From the NCBI GenBank assembly GCA_029781865.1, contig JAKOVW010000011.1, positions 50,148-114,147 on the forward strand: DNA of 64,000 nt, read 5' to 3'. Positions 26,687-36,159 of this stretch are shown piece by piece. The number at the start of each line of letters is the position of its first letter. Within the stretch, counting starts at the first letter, position 1. This stretch comes from Bacteroidota bacterium (GTDB lineage: Bacteria; Bacteroidota; Bacteroidia; Chitinophagales; Saprospiraceae). Made by a program: the position numbers and the translations under genes. The notes beneath the pieces are model-generated. The model saw only the letters and a program-made list of their open reading frames with translations, had not been told where the DNA came from and did not search any database.

Positions 26687-28192
26687 TTATTTAATACCGT
26701 GCATTAGTTTTTTAAATGGTTTGTTTAACAAAAAGAGAATACCGGATGCGATACCTGCAAGAACTACAAATAGCATAAAGAAGTGATATAGATTTGCAAT
26801 CTCGAATCCCAGAAAATGTTTTGCAGGCTTTCCGGCTTCCGGATACAAGGCACTTAACATTCCGGCGAATTTATTTGCAGTGGCATTTGCTAAAAACCAA
26901 ACCCCCATTAATAAACTTGCAAATCGTGCAGGAGCTAGTTTATTGACCATGGACAATCCGATAGGAGATAGGCACAATTCACCAAAGGTGTGTAATAAAT
27001 ACAAAACAATCAACCAGATCATACTCACTTTGACTCCTTCATGAAGGCCATTCACACCAAATGAGATCCATAAATATCCTAATGCAAGTAACAGTAATCC
27101 AATAGCTTGTTTCTTTAAGGAAGGAGGTTCCATTCCTTTATCGTGTAATTTCAACCATAACCATGATAAGACGGGTGCAAAGATTACGACAAATGCAGCG
27201 TTCACACTTTGGAAAGCAGATGCAGGAATGACAAAACCCAATAGAGACCGGTCTGTTTGTTCATCTGCGAAATAAGTCAATGAGGCACCGGCCTGTTCAA
27301 ATGCAGCCCAGAAAAAAATGACAAAAAAGGCAGAACAGAAAATAACCCAAATCCTGTCTTTTTCAATGGAGTTTAAGGACTTGTCTGTAATTATGGTGGC
27401 CGGTATACTAATTGCACATCCAAAAATAACCGAACCAACCCAATCAAAACCTGCTATTAAATGAAAGGCACAAATAAAGGCAAGACTACCCAAAGTAATG
27501 ATGGCCATTTGAATGTTGTCAAATTTTGCGGCTATGGTAGATTCTCCAACTTTCAAATTTGCTTTATTGGGTTGTTCGCCAATCTGTGCACCTTCCGGTG
27601 TGATCAGGTATTTATTTTTGAACAAATAGAAAGATAAAGTTCCTAAAATCATCCCCACTCCGGCAGCCATAAATCCCCACTTAAAAGCAATTTCTTCTCC
27701 AAGGTAACCGCATACAATCGGAGCAATGAATGCACCGACATTGATACCCATATAGAAAATCGTATAGGCGCTGTCAATCCTGTGATCATTTTCAGGATAC
27801 AAGGATCCAACCATAGTGGAAATATTAGGTTTAAAAAAACCATTTCCAAAAACGAGGACTCCCAGACCAGCATACATCATAAAATGACTTGTAAAATGAC
27901 CTGAAAAGAACAACATAAACTGGCCTAATGCCATGAGCAAACCTCCTATTATAATAGATTTCCTGTTTCCCCAATACCGGTCAGCCATGTAACCACCTAA
28001 CAATGGGGTCAGGTAAACCAGTCCGGTAAAGCTTCCATACAACTGGTCTGATGCGAAAGCCTTATCAAAGAGCAATTGTTTCGTTAAAAATAATACCAGG
28101 ATGGCCCGCATGCCATAGTAACTAAAGCGCTCCCACATCTCCGTGAAAAATAAAAGATAGAGTCCAATTGGATGGCCTTTCTGCTGATTCAT
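26687..28192 (-). CDS. POT/PTR-family proton-dependent peptide transporter
   Basis: 501 residues of the major facilitator superfamily. The POT signature EMWERFSYYGMRAILVLF (the ExxERFxYY motif) lies at about residues 18-35, and FFKPNISTMVGSLY matches the second signature. It imports di- and tripeptides across the inner membrane with protons. It is upstream of and probably co-transcribed with the OPT transporter. Confidence 0.95.
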   Translation of the reverse strand: MNQQKGHPIGLYLLFFTEMWERFSYYGMRAILVLFLTKQLLFDKAFASDQLYGSFTGLVYLTPLLGGYMADRYWGNRKSIIIGGLLMALGQFMLFFSGHFTSHFMMYAGLGVLVFGNGFFKPNISTMVGSLYPENDHRIDSAYTIFYMGINVGAFIAPIVCGYLGEEIAFKWGFMAAGVGMILGTLSFYLFKNKYLITPEGAQIGEQPNKANLKVGESTIAAKFDNIQMAIITLGSLAFICAFHLIAGFDWVGSVIFGCAISIPATIITDKSLNSIEKDRIWVIFCSAFFVIFFWAAFEQAGASLTYFADEQTDRSLLGFVIPASAFQSVNAAFVVIFAPVLSWLWLKLHDKGMEPPSLKKQAIGLLLLALGYLWISFGVNGLHEGVKVSMIWLIVLYLLHTFGELCLSPIGLSMVNKLAPARFASLLMGVWFLANATANKFAGMLSALYPEAGKPAKHFLGFEIANLYHFFMLFVVLAGIASGILFLLNKPFKKLMHGIK

Positions 28193-28302
28193 GTTTGTTT
28201 TTTTGGTAAGTAATGGTTTTTCTAAGCCTAAATATAATTGGAATCTGTCAATTGCACTTGGCGCAATTTTTCTTTAACGAAAATGAAGGCTAATGAAGAA
28301 TT

Positions 28303-28347
28303 TTATATTGTAATAGAGGTGAAATTGTAATTTCACCAAAACAATAT
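28303..28347 (-). repeat. Inverted repeat between the M28 peptidase and POT genes
   Basis: An inner perfect pair, GGTGAAATT (28318-28326) with AATTTCACC (28329-28337), is flanked by a second pair ATATTGT/ACAATAT. It lies just after the peptidase stop on the minus strand but has only a weak U-tract, so it may be a processing or partial termination site separating the peptidase and transporter transcripts. Confidence 0.45.
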
Positions 28348-28363
28348 TTTGAAATAAAATCGA

Positions 28364-29968
28364 TTACGGAGTGTGATTGATTTTTTGTTCCCTGTTGGCC
28401 AATTCCCAGGTTAAAAGGAAGATATGTCTGGCAATTTTTTCAGCTTTTCCAAACATGATTTTCTCAGGATCATCGGTAACCCGGTGATAGTCTTCATGGA
28501 CCCCGCTGAAAAAGAATATGGCTGGAATTCCTTTTTCAGCAAAATTATAATGATCAGAGCGGTAATAGAATCGATTAGGATCAGCCTCGCTGTTAAACGT
28601 ATGATCCAATTTTAATTGTGAATACTTTTGGTTTACACTGAGATTGATTTGATGTAAATCTCCACTGATTCGGTCTGATCCGATGACATAGATGTAATTC
28701 GTATCCGATTTGTATTTATCATCTGTTCTTCCGATCATGTCGACATTTATATCAGCGATGGTATTCTTCAGCGGAAATACAGGATTATTTACATAATACA
28801 TTGAACCCAGCAAACCTTTTTCTTCTCCGGTTACGAGCATACATAATATCGACCTTCTCGGACGTTTACCTGACTCTTTTAATTGCTGCAGGGTATGCGC
28901 GATTTCAATAACGGCAGAACTTCCTGACGCGTTGTCATCGGCACCATTATAAACTTCAGTACCGCGTTTACCAATATGATCGTAATGCGCAGAAACAATA
29001 ATTAATTCATCTTTTTTATCAGTTCCTTCAAAATAGGCTAAAATATTTCTGCCATCTATTGATTTGATATTTCTCTTTTGTGAAATTTCCAAATTTGATT
29101 TGATCAGCAGGTTATGTGCTTTTCCACTCTTATTAATTTTATCTCTTGCCTTTAAAACCTTGCTGATAGATTCTGACATCAATATCGAAGCTGTAGTAGA
29201 CGACAGGTATAAACTATTTGTTTTATAAGCAGACGAACTGGTTGAATTTTTAAAATTGATTACCGGAGATATTACGGATTGACGGTTTGCATCCACAAAT
29301 TCTTTAAATTTATCTTCAATCACAAGAATCAATTTAGCACCATGCCTGGCAGCGGCATCTATTTTTAAATTGAAATCTGAACTCCAGGTTGATGGTATCG
29401 TGGTACCAGTGATATAAAAATTTCCTGCTTTGTTTTTAGGTTCGCCTTTATAAATTAAAATTACTTTGCCCTTGACATCGATATCCTTATAGTCGCTGTA
29501 CTTCGCATCATCAATGCCATAACCCATAAACAACACTTCATCTGTTTTTAATTCGAGATCTTCATTTTGATTGGGTATGGTCAGATAATCCCAGAGCTGT
29601 TTGTAATTGACCCCGTTAATTTTGAAACTGAGTTTATCCCAATTCACCCAGGTGAAACCCACTTGTTGAAAATAGGAATTCTGATTTTTAAGTTTTGGAA
29701 TAGCATATTTTTCAAAGAGACCGCCAATATAATCTCCTGCACGATCATTTCCTTTTGTACCTAACTCCCGGCCTTCGCAGGAATCGGAAGCGAGATAATA
29801 AATAATCTCTTTTAAATTTTCCGATTGAATCAATTTAGCATACTGACTGGCTTCATCACTGACCAGTGAAATGCTGGTATCGGGAATAACTACTGCATGA
29901 AAAAAATCCTTCTGTCCAAAACAAGTCAGGCTAAGGATGGTGAAATATAAAATGGCAAATGATTTCAT
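28364..29968 (-). CDS. Secreted M28-family zinc metallopeptidase
   Basis: 534 residues from the ATG at 29968. A signal peptide (ending CFGQ) is followed by a PA-like insert (DVKGKVILIYKGEP) and the M28 catalytic domain. The zinc ligands can be read in order: H in SAHYDHIG, D in NGADDNASGSSA, the EE pair in VTGEEKGLLGS, D in NVDMIGR and H in RSDHYNFAEKGIPAI. It is probably a periplasmic or surface aminopeptidase. The ATG overlaps the rpiB TGA by four bases, which decides this start over the one two codons earlier. Downstream peptide transporters fit its role. Confidence 0.93.
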   Translation of the reverse strand: MKSFAILYFTILSLTCFGQKDFFHAVVIPDTSISLVSDEASQYAKLIQSENLKEIIYYLASDSCEGRELGTKGNDRAGDYIGGLFEKYAIPKLKNQNSYFQQVGFTWVNWDKLSFKINGVNYKQLWDYLTIPNQNEDLELKTDEVLFMGYGIDDAKYSDYKDIDVKGKVILIYKGEPKNKAGNFYITGTTIPSTWSSDFNLKIDAAARHGAKLILVIEDKFKEFVDANRQSVISPVINFKNSTSSSAYKTNSLYLSSTTASILMSESISKVLKARDKINKSGKAHNLLIKSNLEISQKRNIKSIDGRNILAYFEGTDKKDELIIVSAHYDHIGKRGTEVYNGADDNASGSSAVIEIAHTLQQLKESGKRPRRSILCMLVTGEEKGLLGSMYYVNNPVFPLKNTIADINVDMIGRTDDKYKSDTNYIYVIGSDRISGDLHQINLSVNQKYSQLKLDHTFNSEADPNRFYYRSDHYNFAEKGIPAIFFFSGVHEDYHRVTDDPEKIMFGKAEKIARHIFLLTWELANREQKINHTP

Positions 29969-30396
29969 GCACAAGCAATTTTATCTACTCTTCTTTGATG
30001 TCTGCCACCTTCAAATGGAGATTTCAAAAAAAGCGCTATCATCTGAATGGCTAAGTCTTTAGAAACAAACCGTGCAGGAATACTAATTGCATTAGCATCA
30101 TTGTGTGCCCTGGCTAAAACAGCAAGCTCTTCTGTCCAGCATAATGCACAACGTACAGATTTGTGTTTGTTTGCAGCCATGGCAGCGCCATTTCCACTTC
30201 CACAAATCACAATACCATAATCGACCCTCCCTTCATCAAGATCATTTCCGACCGGATGAACGAAATCAGGATAATCTACGGAATCCAGATTATAGGTACC
30301 ATGATCGTAGACTTCGTATTCCTGGTTTATCAAATAGGCTTTGATATACTCTTTATATTCAAAGCCGGCGTGATCAGATCCAATGGCGATTTTCAT
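29965..30396 (-). CDS. rpiB: Ribose-5-phosphate isomerase B
   Basis: 143 residues of the RpiB/LacAB family: KIAIGSDHAGFEYKEYI at the start, HPVGNDLDEGRVDYGIVICGSGNGAAMAANK in the middle, and HNDANAISIPAR. The active-site Cys is in VICGSGNG; many homologues have CGTGIG, and the SGNG form is the one I know from Bacteroidota. It interconverts ribose- and ribulose-5-phosphate. It starts 9 bases after the DUF2723 gene stop and overlaps the M28 gene, so the three form an operon. Confidence 0.95.
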   Translation of the reverse strand: MKIAIGSDHAGFEYKEYIKAYLINQEYEVYDHGTYNLDSVDYPDFVHPVGNDLDEGRVDYGIVICGSGNGAAMAANKHKSVRCALCWTEELAVLARAHNDANAISIPARFVSKDLAIQMIALFLKSPFEGGRHQRRVDKIACA

Positions 30397-30405
30397 ACAC
30401 GTGCT

Positions 30406-33400
30406 TTAATTGGGTAACGTAGGAGTAACGGCGTTGTATTTGTTTAAAAGAGTTTCCATCTCTTTCAGGAATTCCGGATCCTTCATCATTCTGCAACGCT
30501 CTATAACTTCGCGTACACCTGACATGGCAAGGCTTTTATCCTGTGCAAATCCTTTGTTCATGTCATCTGGGGAAAGGGTATCAAAAAACTCCAGCATGTC
30601 AACAATTTCAGTCGCCAGTGTACGCAATTGTTTTTTAGCAGATTCAATATCTCCTGCATCAATCAGAACTTGAATAAACGGCATAATGCGGACATCATAC
30701 TGGAAATTCATGTTTGGAAATGCTTCAAAATATTTATTCGCCATTTTAATAGCACGTTCTTTATCGCCGATACTTTGCAAGCCTATTGCAGTTCGCATCA
30801 TGATCATGCGCATCGCCTGAATGCTGGGTGCATAACTATGATCAACAAATTGTTGAACTTTATCAAAATTACCCCAACGGAATCGATTCATCACTGCATC
30901 ATAGGTTTTATCCAGGTCATCTTTTCCGGCGCCATAGATATATAAGCTTGGATCACTTTTTGAACGAACCGGTACAATGCGAAGTGCCATTCCTTCGAGA
31001 TTGGTATAGTCATCCATGCCCATTAATTTTTCTCCATTACAGGTTACAGAAAAATAAATTGGACGATCATACATATTGGAGTTAATGATATCCAGTACCG
31101 CGATATCATCTTTAGTCACATAACCTGAATTTATTGAAACCGGAATTTTATCAACAAATGTAGAATCGGATGGAGAGCACATTCCGGCAGCAATGGCTTT
31201 ATCCCTGTCTACACTGATATACACATTCTTGGTTGGCATATGTGTTTCAAATCGTCTTCCGTTTCCGGCTTCAACAGGATGATCTTCACCAATAAATTTA
31301 AGGAACTCTGTTGCACTCATTGGACGATCGACACCTTTGCCATCCGGATTTTCCGGATTATAATAAAAGACCTGGTTTCTCAAACTACCGCGGAGTTTTT
31401 CTGAAGGAATAGACATTTTTACCGGTGCGGAGTCATTTATTCTGCGTCGCTGACTTTCAATATACCAATCCACCGCAATCAAACTAAGATTTATAACTCG
31501 GACATCGCGACGTATTCCTTCAACTTCCTGTGCATACCATACCGGGTACGTATCATTGTCACCATAGGTAAACAGAATTGCATTCTTCTGACAGGATTCG
31601 AGAATATTGGACGCATAATCTCTTGCAGCATGACTTTGCATCCTGCTGTGATCATTAAAGTTTTGCGTAACCAATACTAACGGGATGGCTAAACCAAGAA
31701 CTGTGGAACTAATTCCTGCAAGATTGGAAGAAAGTTTTAATTTTTCACTGAGGAAATTGGATATGAAAATGACTCCCATTCCAATCCACATACAAAAAGC
31801 AAGGAAAGATCCTTCATCCACATAATCTCTTTCACGTGGTTCATTAGGAGGTGAATTATTAAACACTGCTAACGCAATTCCGGTCAAAACGAAAAAACAC
31901 AATAATGCGAGAAAATCATTCCTGTTTTTGGTGACATGAAAAATAACACCCAGTAATCCCAGGATCAAGGGTAAAAAGTAATAGCTATTTCTTCCCGGAT
32001 CTTCTCTTATGACTCTAGGCAATCTGTCCTGATTATAAAGTCGTGCACCATCCACTGCTTTTACGCCTGAATACCAGTTGCCATCTTTGTTCACCCATGG
32101 ATAGAATCCTTGTTCGCCATTTTGTCTACCGACAAAATTCCACATGAAATATCTCCAGTACATCCATCCAAACTGATAAGACCACATGAATTTCATATTG
32201 AAAGCCATGTTGGGTTTTCCGTTTTTATTTCCGAGTAGATATTCCATCCACATTCGATAAAGTTGTGGTCTTCCCTGGTCGCTATGACTTATCCTTGGAA
32301 ATAATATTTTATCTTTTTCCTGATAGATGTAATCGAATTTCTGATCAACCACTTTGTACTCATTTCCAACGCGACCCCAGCGGTCTTCCGATTTCATATC
32401 AACAGGCCGTGCATCAAATACTGGTCCTTTCAGTAAGCTGCGGTCTCCATATTGTTCGCGGTTCAGATAGGGGATTAAGCGCATCACATCATATGGATCA
32501 TTCATATTAATGGGTGGCTTTGCGTTGGCCCGTATGATTACTATGCCTGTGGTGGAATAAGAAATGGCAAGTAGTATAAATGTAAATACTACTTTATGCA
32601 TGAGATCATTTCCTTTATTTTTGAAATAACTCAGACCATAGTATCCGGCCAGGCAAATGGTGATAATAGTTGGTACTAAACCACTATGAAATGGAAGACC
32701 AAATGAATTGACGCAAATTTTTTCATAAAAACTCCATAAGTTGGGAATACCGGTAATGATCAGGACTTGAAATAAAAAGATGGCTACTACTCCTAAAAAA
32801 GAAGCAATAGTAATTCCCAGCCAGGTATGCTTTTCATATTTTTTGAAATAATACAACAACGCTATGGTCGGAAATGCCAACAAACTTAAGAGGTGAACTC
32901 CTGTGGATAAGCCAACGGCAAACAATGCAAAAACAAGCCATTTGTCATTTTTGGTATTGTCTTCCAGGTAATACCATTTCATGGCAGCCCAGAAGGTCAT
33001 GGTTGTAAACATGGTGGACATTGAATAAACCTCCCCTTCAACAGCTGAAAACCAGGTGGTTGTAATATATCCTGTCGATAATCCGGCAATAAGACCTGCA
33101 CCCAGTATGGTCCAGCTTTCATTATTTTCATTGTTATAATCTCTTCCATACAAACTAAGCCTGCCAAACATCATGGTAATCCAGCAAACGAAGGTTGCCG
33201 CAAGGGCTGAACATATACAAGACATGAGGTTTACTCCAAAGGCGATATACGATGGATTATCGGAAAAAATGGTTGCCAGCCAGGCAAACATGCGTCCGAC
33301 CAATAAAAATAGCGGGGCTCCCGGCGGGTGTACAACTTGTAATTTATACGCTCCGAGTACGAATTCACCGCAATCCCAAAGGCTGCCATTCCTTTCCGCT

Positions 33401-33477
33401 GAAAAATAATATACGATGAATACAAGTATAAATACGATCCATCCAACAATATTAGTCTTGCTTAGTTTGGTATTCAT
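30406..33477 (-). CDS. DUF2723 membrane protein, putative GT-C-type protein glycosyltransferase
   Basis: 1023 residues. The N-terminal part (to about 600) contains around a dozen membrane helices. It starts with the DUF2723 signature: RNGSLWDCGEFVLGAYKL followed by QVVHPPGAPLFLLVGRMFAW. The C-terminal part is soluble, with FTYGDNDTYPVWYAQEV and a helical, TPR-like tail (from about 900). The D-C/G-E in the first loop resembles the acidic first-loop motif of GT-C enzymes that use polyprenol-phosphate sugars. The family is concentrated in Bacteroidota, and a link to protein O-glycosylation is plausible but inferred. Confidence 0.85.
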   Translation of the reverse strand: MNTKLSKTNIVGWIVFILVFIVYYFSAERNGSLWDCGEFVLGAYKLQVVHPPGAPLFLLVGRMFAWLATIFSDNPSYIAFGVNLMSCICSALAATFVCWITMMFGRLSLYGRDYNNENNESWTILGAGLIAGLSTGYITTTWFSAVEGEVYSMSTMFTTMTFWAAMKWYYLEDNTKNDKWLVFALFAVGLSTGVHLLSLLAFPTIALLYYFKKYEKHTWLGITIASFLGVVAIFLFQVLIITGIPNLWSFYEKICVNSFGLPFHSGLVPTIITICLAGYYGLSYFKNKGNDLMHKVVFTFILLAISYSTTGIVIIRANAKPPINMNDPYDVMRLIPYLNREQYGDRSLLKGPVFDARPVDMKSEDRWGRVGNEYKVVDQKFDYIYQEKDKILFPRISHSDQGRPQLYRMWMEYLLGNKNGKPNMAFNMKFMWSYQFGWMYWRYFMWNFVGRQNGEQGFYPWVNKDGNWYSGVKAVDGARLYNQDRLPRVIREDPGRNSYYFLPLILGLLGVIFHVTKNRNDFLALLCFFVLTGIALAVFNNSPPNEPRERDYVDEGSFLAFCMWIGMGVIFISNFLSEKLKLSSNLAGISSTVLGLAIPLVLVTQNFNDHSRMQSHAARDYASNILESCQKNAILFTYGDNDTYPVWYAQEVEGIRRDVRVINLSLIAVDWYIESQRRRINDSAPVKMSIPSEKLRGSLRNQVFYYNPENPDGKGVDRPMSATEFLKFIGEDHPVEAGNGRRFETHMPTKNVYISVDRDKAIAAGMCSPSDSTFVDKIPVSINSGYVTKDDIAVLDIINSNMYDRPIYFSVTCNGEKLMGMDDYTNLEGMALRIVPVRSKSDPSLYIYGAGKDDLDKTYDAVMNRFRWGNFDKVQQFVDHSYAPSIQAMRMIMMRTAIGLQSIGDKERAIKMANKYFEAFPNMNFQYDVRIMPFIQVLIDAGDIESAKKQLRTLATEIVDMLEFFDTLSPDDMNKGFAQDKSLAMSGVREVIERCRMMKDPEFLKEMETLLNKYNAVTPTLPN

Positions 33478-33613
33478 TTTATTTTCAATAAATTATAGAT
33501 ATGAAAAATTAATATAATTAAATTTGTGCATGTAAAAATAGGAAATCTCCATCACTTGAATCTGATAAAGCTAAAGGTCCGGAAAACAACCTGTCCATAA
33601 CGCTGTTATGCAC

Positions 33614-33621
33614 TAGCTTTG
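33614..33621 (+). promoter_or_regulatory. Candidate -7 box for the 46-residue ORF
   Basis: TAGCTTTG fits TAnnTTTG, 48 bases before the ATG at 33670. No clear TTG partner is seen at the usual distance. Confidence 0.35.
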
Positions 33622-33669
33622 TATGATTAACCCCAATTTTGAATTAGAGCTATTTTAAAACCCCAACTT

Positions 33670-33810
33670 ATGACTCGCATCATCATATTCGGACTAGCCA
33701 TTTATGCACTGTATGTGCTTTTTCTGAAAGACAAGATTATCATTATCGCACCCAAGGATACCAACAGGAAAAAAAAGGATGGTTATTCGGATTATGAAGA
33801 AATTAAGTAA
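33670..33810 (+). CDS. Small membrane protein, 46 residues, DUF4834-like
   Basis: ATG at 33670 to TAA at 33808-33810. The peptide MTRIIIFGLAIYALYVLFLK is a membrane segment; it is followed by DKIIIIAPKDTNRKKKD and an acidic end YSDYEEIK. A short N-terminal helix, basic middle and a YxDYEE(V/I)K tail is what I recall of DUF4834 proteins in Bacteroidota, though this one is shorter than usual. It stands alone between the divergent DUF2723 gene and a repeat. Family assignment is tentative, but the composition strongly suggests a real gene. Confidence 0.65.
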   Translation: MTRIIIFGLAIYALYVLFLKDKIIIIAPKDTNRKKKDGYSDYEEIK

Positions 33811-33816
33811 GAAGAA

Positions 33817-34010
33817 GGCCTTTAGACTATTCGCTTTTTAGACTGTTAGTTTATTTGGACATTAGGCTGATAAGCTTTTAGACTTCGAGAGAAAAATTAG
33901 ATTTTAAATTAGAAATAAAAAAATGTATTTTATAAAGTTTAATAATCCGCATTTTTATTTTGACTTTTAAAATATCTTCCTAACAGTCTGACAGCCTAAA
34001 AAGCGAACAA
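33817..34010. repeat. Imperfect inverted repeat of TTAG/CTAA words
   Basis: TTCGCTTTTTAGACTGTTAG (33829-33848) recurs inverted at 33980-34006 as CTAACAGTCT, a six-base insertion, then CTAAAAAGCGAA. The sequence between is rich in TTAGAC and TTAGG words and contains no gene. The right arm ends just before the pseudouridine synthase start. Related low-complexity repeats occur elsewhere in the window. Confidence 0.6.
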
Positions 34011-34042
34011 CCTTTTTTATCAACAAATAAACAATCTCTTCA

Positions 34043-34711
34043 TTGATTTCCATTCGAGAATACATACTCTTCCAGGATCATCACCTGGTCGTTTGCAATA
34101 AACCGGCCGGACTTCCTGTTCAGGAGGACCTGAGTAAAGATGCATCTCTTCACCGACTGGTTCAATCTTATTGCAAACAGGATCTTTATCTGTGTCATCG
34201 CATTGATCGACCGGTCTCCGGTTTAGTGATTATGGCGAAGAATACTGAGTCTGCTGCTAATATTAATGAACAGTTGTCAAAGCATCAGTTTGTTAAAGAA
34301 TACCTGGCCATTGTAGAAAAAAAAGAAATTCCGCCAGAGGGTGTCCTGAATAATAAATTAGTTAAGGCATCAAAACTTAAAAAGGCATATGTCAATGAAA
34401 ATTCGGATGGAAAAGAATCCAGTTTAACTTATCAGCTTATTCAAACGCTTGATAAATATTTAGTTTTAAGCATCAAATTGTCAACCGGGCGTTTTCATCA
34501 AATTCGGTCACAATTATCTTATGCTGGAATTCCAGTAAAAGGTGATGTAAAATATGGAGCCCGCCGTGGCAATAAAGACCGCTCTATAGGATTGCATTCG
34601 TGGAAAGCGAATTTCATCCATCCTTCTACTAAACAAGCTGTAGCATTTGAAGCTCCTTTGCCTGCTAATGATATCTGGCCGGTCATTCAACAATTAATTA
34701 CAACCTCATGA
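34043..34711 (+). CDS. RluA-family RNA pseudouridine synthase
   Basis: 222 residues; no S4 domain. The catalytic aspartate is in LCHRIDRPVSGLVIMAKN, preceded by LVVCNKPAGLPVQED and followed by LSTGRFHQIRSQLSYAGIPVKGD, the standard RluA motifs. It isomerises uridine in rRNA or tRNA; the exact site is not predictable. An in-frame stop five codons upstream leaves TTG at 34043 as the only usual start codon before the domain. Its TGA overlaps the thiL ATG by four bases. Confidence 0.93.
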   Translation: MISIREYILFQDHHLVVCNKPAGLPVQEDLSKDASLHRLVQSYCKQDLYLCHRIDRPVSGLVIMAKNTESAANINEQLSKHQFVKEYLAIVEKKEIPPEGVLNNKLVKASKLKKAYVNENSDGKESSLTYQLIQTLDKYLVLSIKLSTGRFHQIRSQLSYAGIPVKGDVKYGARRGNKDRSIGLHSWKANFIHPSTKQAVAFEAPLPANDIWPVIQQLITTS

Positions 34712-35751
34712 GTGCAGAACAAGAAATACCTAAGCGAACCGAAATTTCAGAATTGGGAGAATTCGCATTAATAGATCAACTTACCAAAGATTTCAAAATT
34801 CATCATTCATCCACACTGAAAGGTATTGGTGATGATGCTGCGGTTATCAGACAAGAAGATCAGTGTACATTGATAACCACGGACATGATGATCGAGGGTA
34901 TCCATTTTGATCTTGCTTACTTTCCTCTAAAGCATTTAGGATATAAAAGCATTATCAGCAATTTGTCTGATATCTATGCAATGAATGGTATTCCGGAACA
35001 AGTCGTTGTTTCTATTGCTGTTTCCAATCGTTTTTCTGTGGAGGCTTTGGATGTTTTGTATGAAGGGATGAAGTTGGCCTGCGATGAATATAAAGTGGAT
35101 CTTGTAGGGGGAGATACCACCGCGTCATTGCGTGGTTTGGTGATCTCAATTACAGCAATTGGTAAACAGCAGGAGCAGAAAATCAGCTATCGCAGTGGCG
35201 CAAAACCCGGTGATCACATTTTTGTAAGCGGGCAATTGGGTGCTGCCTATCTGGGTTTGCAATTGTTGGAACGCGAAAAACAGGTTTATCTATCAACTCC
35301 TGGAATTCAACCAAATCTGGAGGATCAAAAATATCTCGTTGGTAAATTTTTAAAGCCGGAAGCAAAGAAGGAAACTATTTATTGGTTTGATAAAGCCGGG
35401 ATCGTGCCGACTTCGATGATTGATCTTTCCGACGGATTGTCCTCAGATCTCATGCACATTTGCAAACAAAGCAAAGTGGGCGCTGAACTAGTTGAGCAAT
35501 TAATTCCTATGCATATTGATGTCAAGATGATGGCATTGAAGTTTCACATGGACCCACTGACTTGCGCCTTGAATGGTGGAGAAGATTATGAGCTACTGAT
35601 GACATTCAGTCCACACGATTCAGAAAAAGCAAGATTACTCCCTGAACTCTATTATATCGGAGAAATCAAAGAAGCTTCTTTTGGAGTGCAGTTAAAAGGA
35701 ACATCCGGTAAATTACATGAATTGAAAGCACAAGGGTGGAAGCATTTCTGA
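34708..35751 (+). CDS. thiL: Thiamine-monophosphate kinase
   Basis: 347 residues. It shows the ThiL order of metal and ATP motifs: GIGDDAAVIRQ, TTDMMIEGIHFD, LVGGDTTAS, IDLSDGLSSDL and NGGEDYELLM. The enzyme phosphorylates thiamine monophosphate to the active diphosphate. It is translationally coupled to the pseudouridine synthase (ATGA overlap). No TPP riboswitch is seen upstream of the pair and no other thiamine gene is nearby. Confidence 0.95.
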   Translation: MSAEQEIPKRTEISELGEFALIDQLTKDFKIHHSSTLKGIGDDAAVIRQEDQCTLITTDMMIEGIHFDLAYFPLKHLGYKSIISNLSDIYAMNGIPEQVVVSIAVSNRFSVEALDVLYEGMKLACDEYKVDLVGGDTTASLRGLVISITAIGKQQEQKISYRSGAKPGDHIFVSGQLGAAYLGLQLLEREKQVYLSTPGIQPNLEDQKYLVGKFLKPEAKKETIYWFDKAGIVPTSMIDLSDGLSSDLMHICKQSKVGAELVEQLIPMHIDVKMMALKFHMDPLTCALNGGEDYELLMTFSPHDSEKARLLPELYYIGEIKEASFGVQLKGTSGKLHELKAQGWKHF

Positions 35752-36159
35752 AAAATTCATGTTTAGATGAGTCTTGATTATTTAGGTGTATTTTCCTAAT
35801 ACCGGGGCATTCCATTCGGTTGTTAATTCAGATTGGTGAATGATGCCTGGTGAGATTTCATGACCGGGCTATTTCCTTCTTAAAATGTGATTTTACGGGT
35901 AATGAAAATCACTATAATAAAAGTATTTATTATCCTTCCACTTATTTAAGATTGTTTTAGAAGGAATTAATTTCTTGAAAATTTAGATTGAATTATATGA
36001 ATGGTAATTGATTAATATATACATCAAATATCCTGATACCATTTTAAAGTCACAAGTAGTTATAATGTGGAATTATTCTATTTTATTCAATAAATTCTAA
36101 AATAAGTTTTAATTAATTTCATTTTAATAGGTATATTATCTATCTTTAATATAAACAGT
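35752..36159. other. AT-rich intergenic region upstream of the trehalose genes
   Basis: About 400 bases with no frame worth reporting. It is markedly AT-rich compared with the thiL side. It should contain the otsB promoter, but I see only a weak -7 candidate (TATCTTTA near 36140) and a widely spaced TTGAT/ATCAA pair at 36008-36027. Confidence 0.5.

Noticed and set aside
33811..34042. Riboswitch upstream of the pseudouridine synthase-thiL pair
   Set aside because: No TPP-riboswitch core sequences are visible; the hairpin potential is explained by the TTAG repeat.
36008..36027. TTGAT/ATCAA pair upstream of otsB as a Crp/Fnr site
   Set aside because: The half-sites are ten bases apart rather than four to six, so it does not fit the usual dimer spacing.
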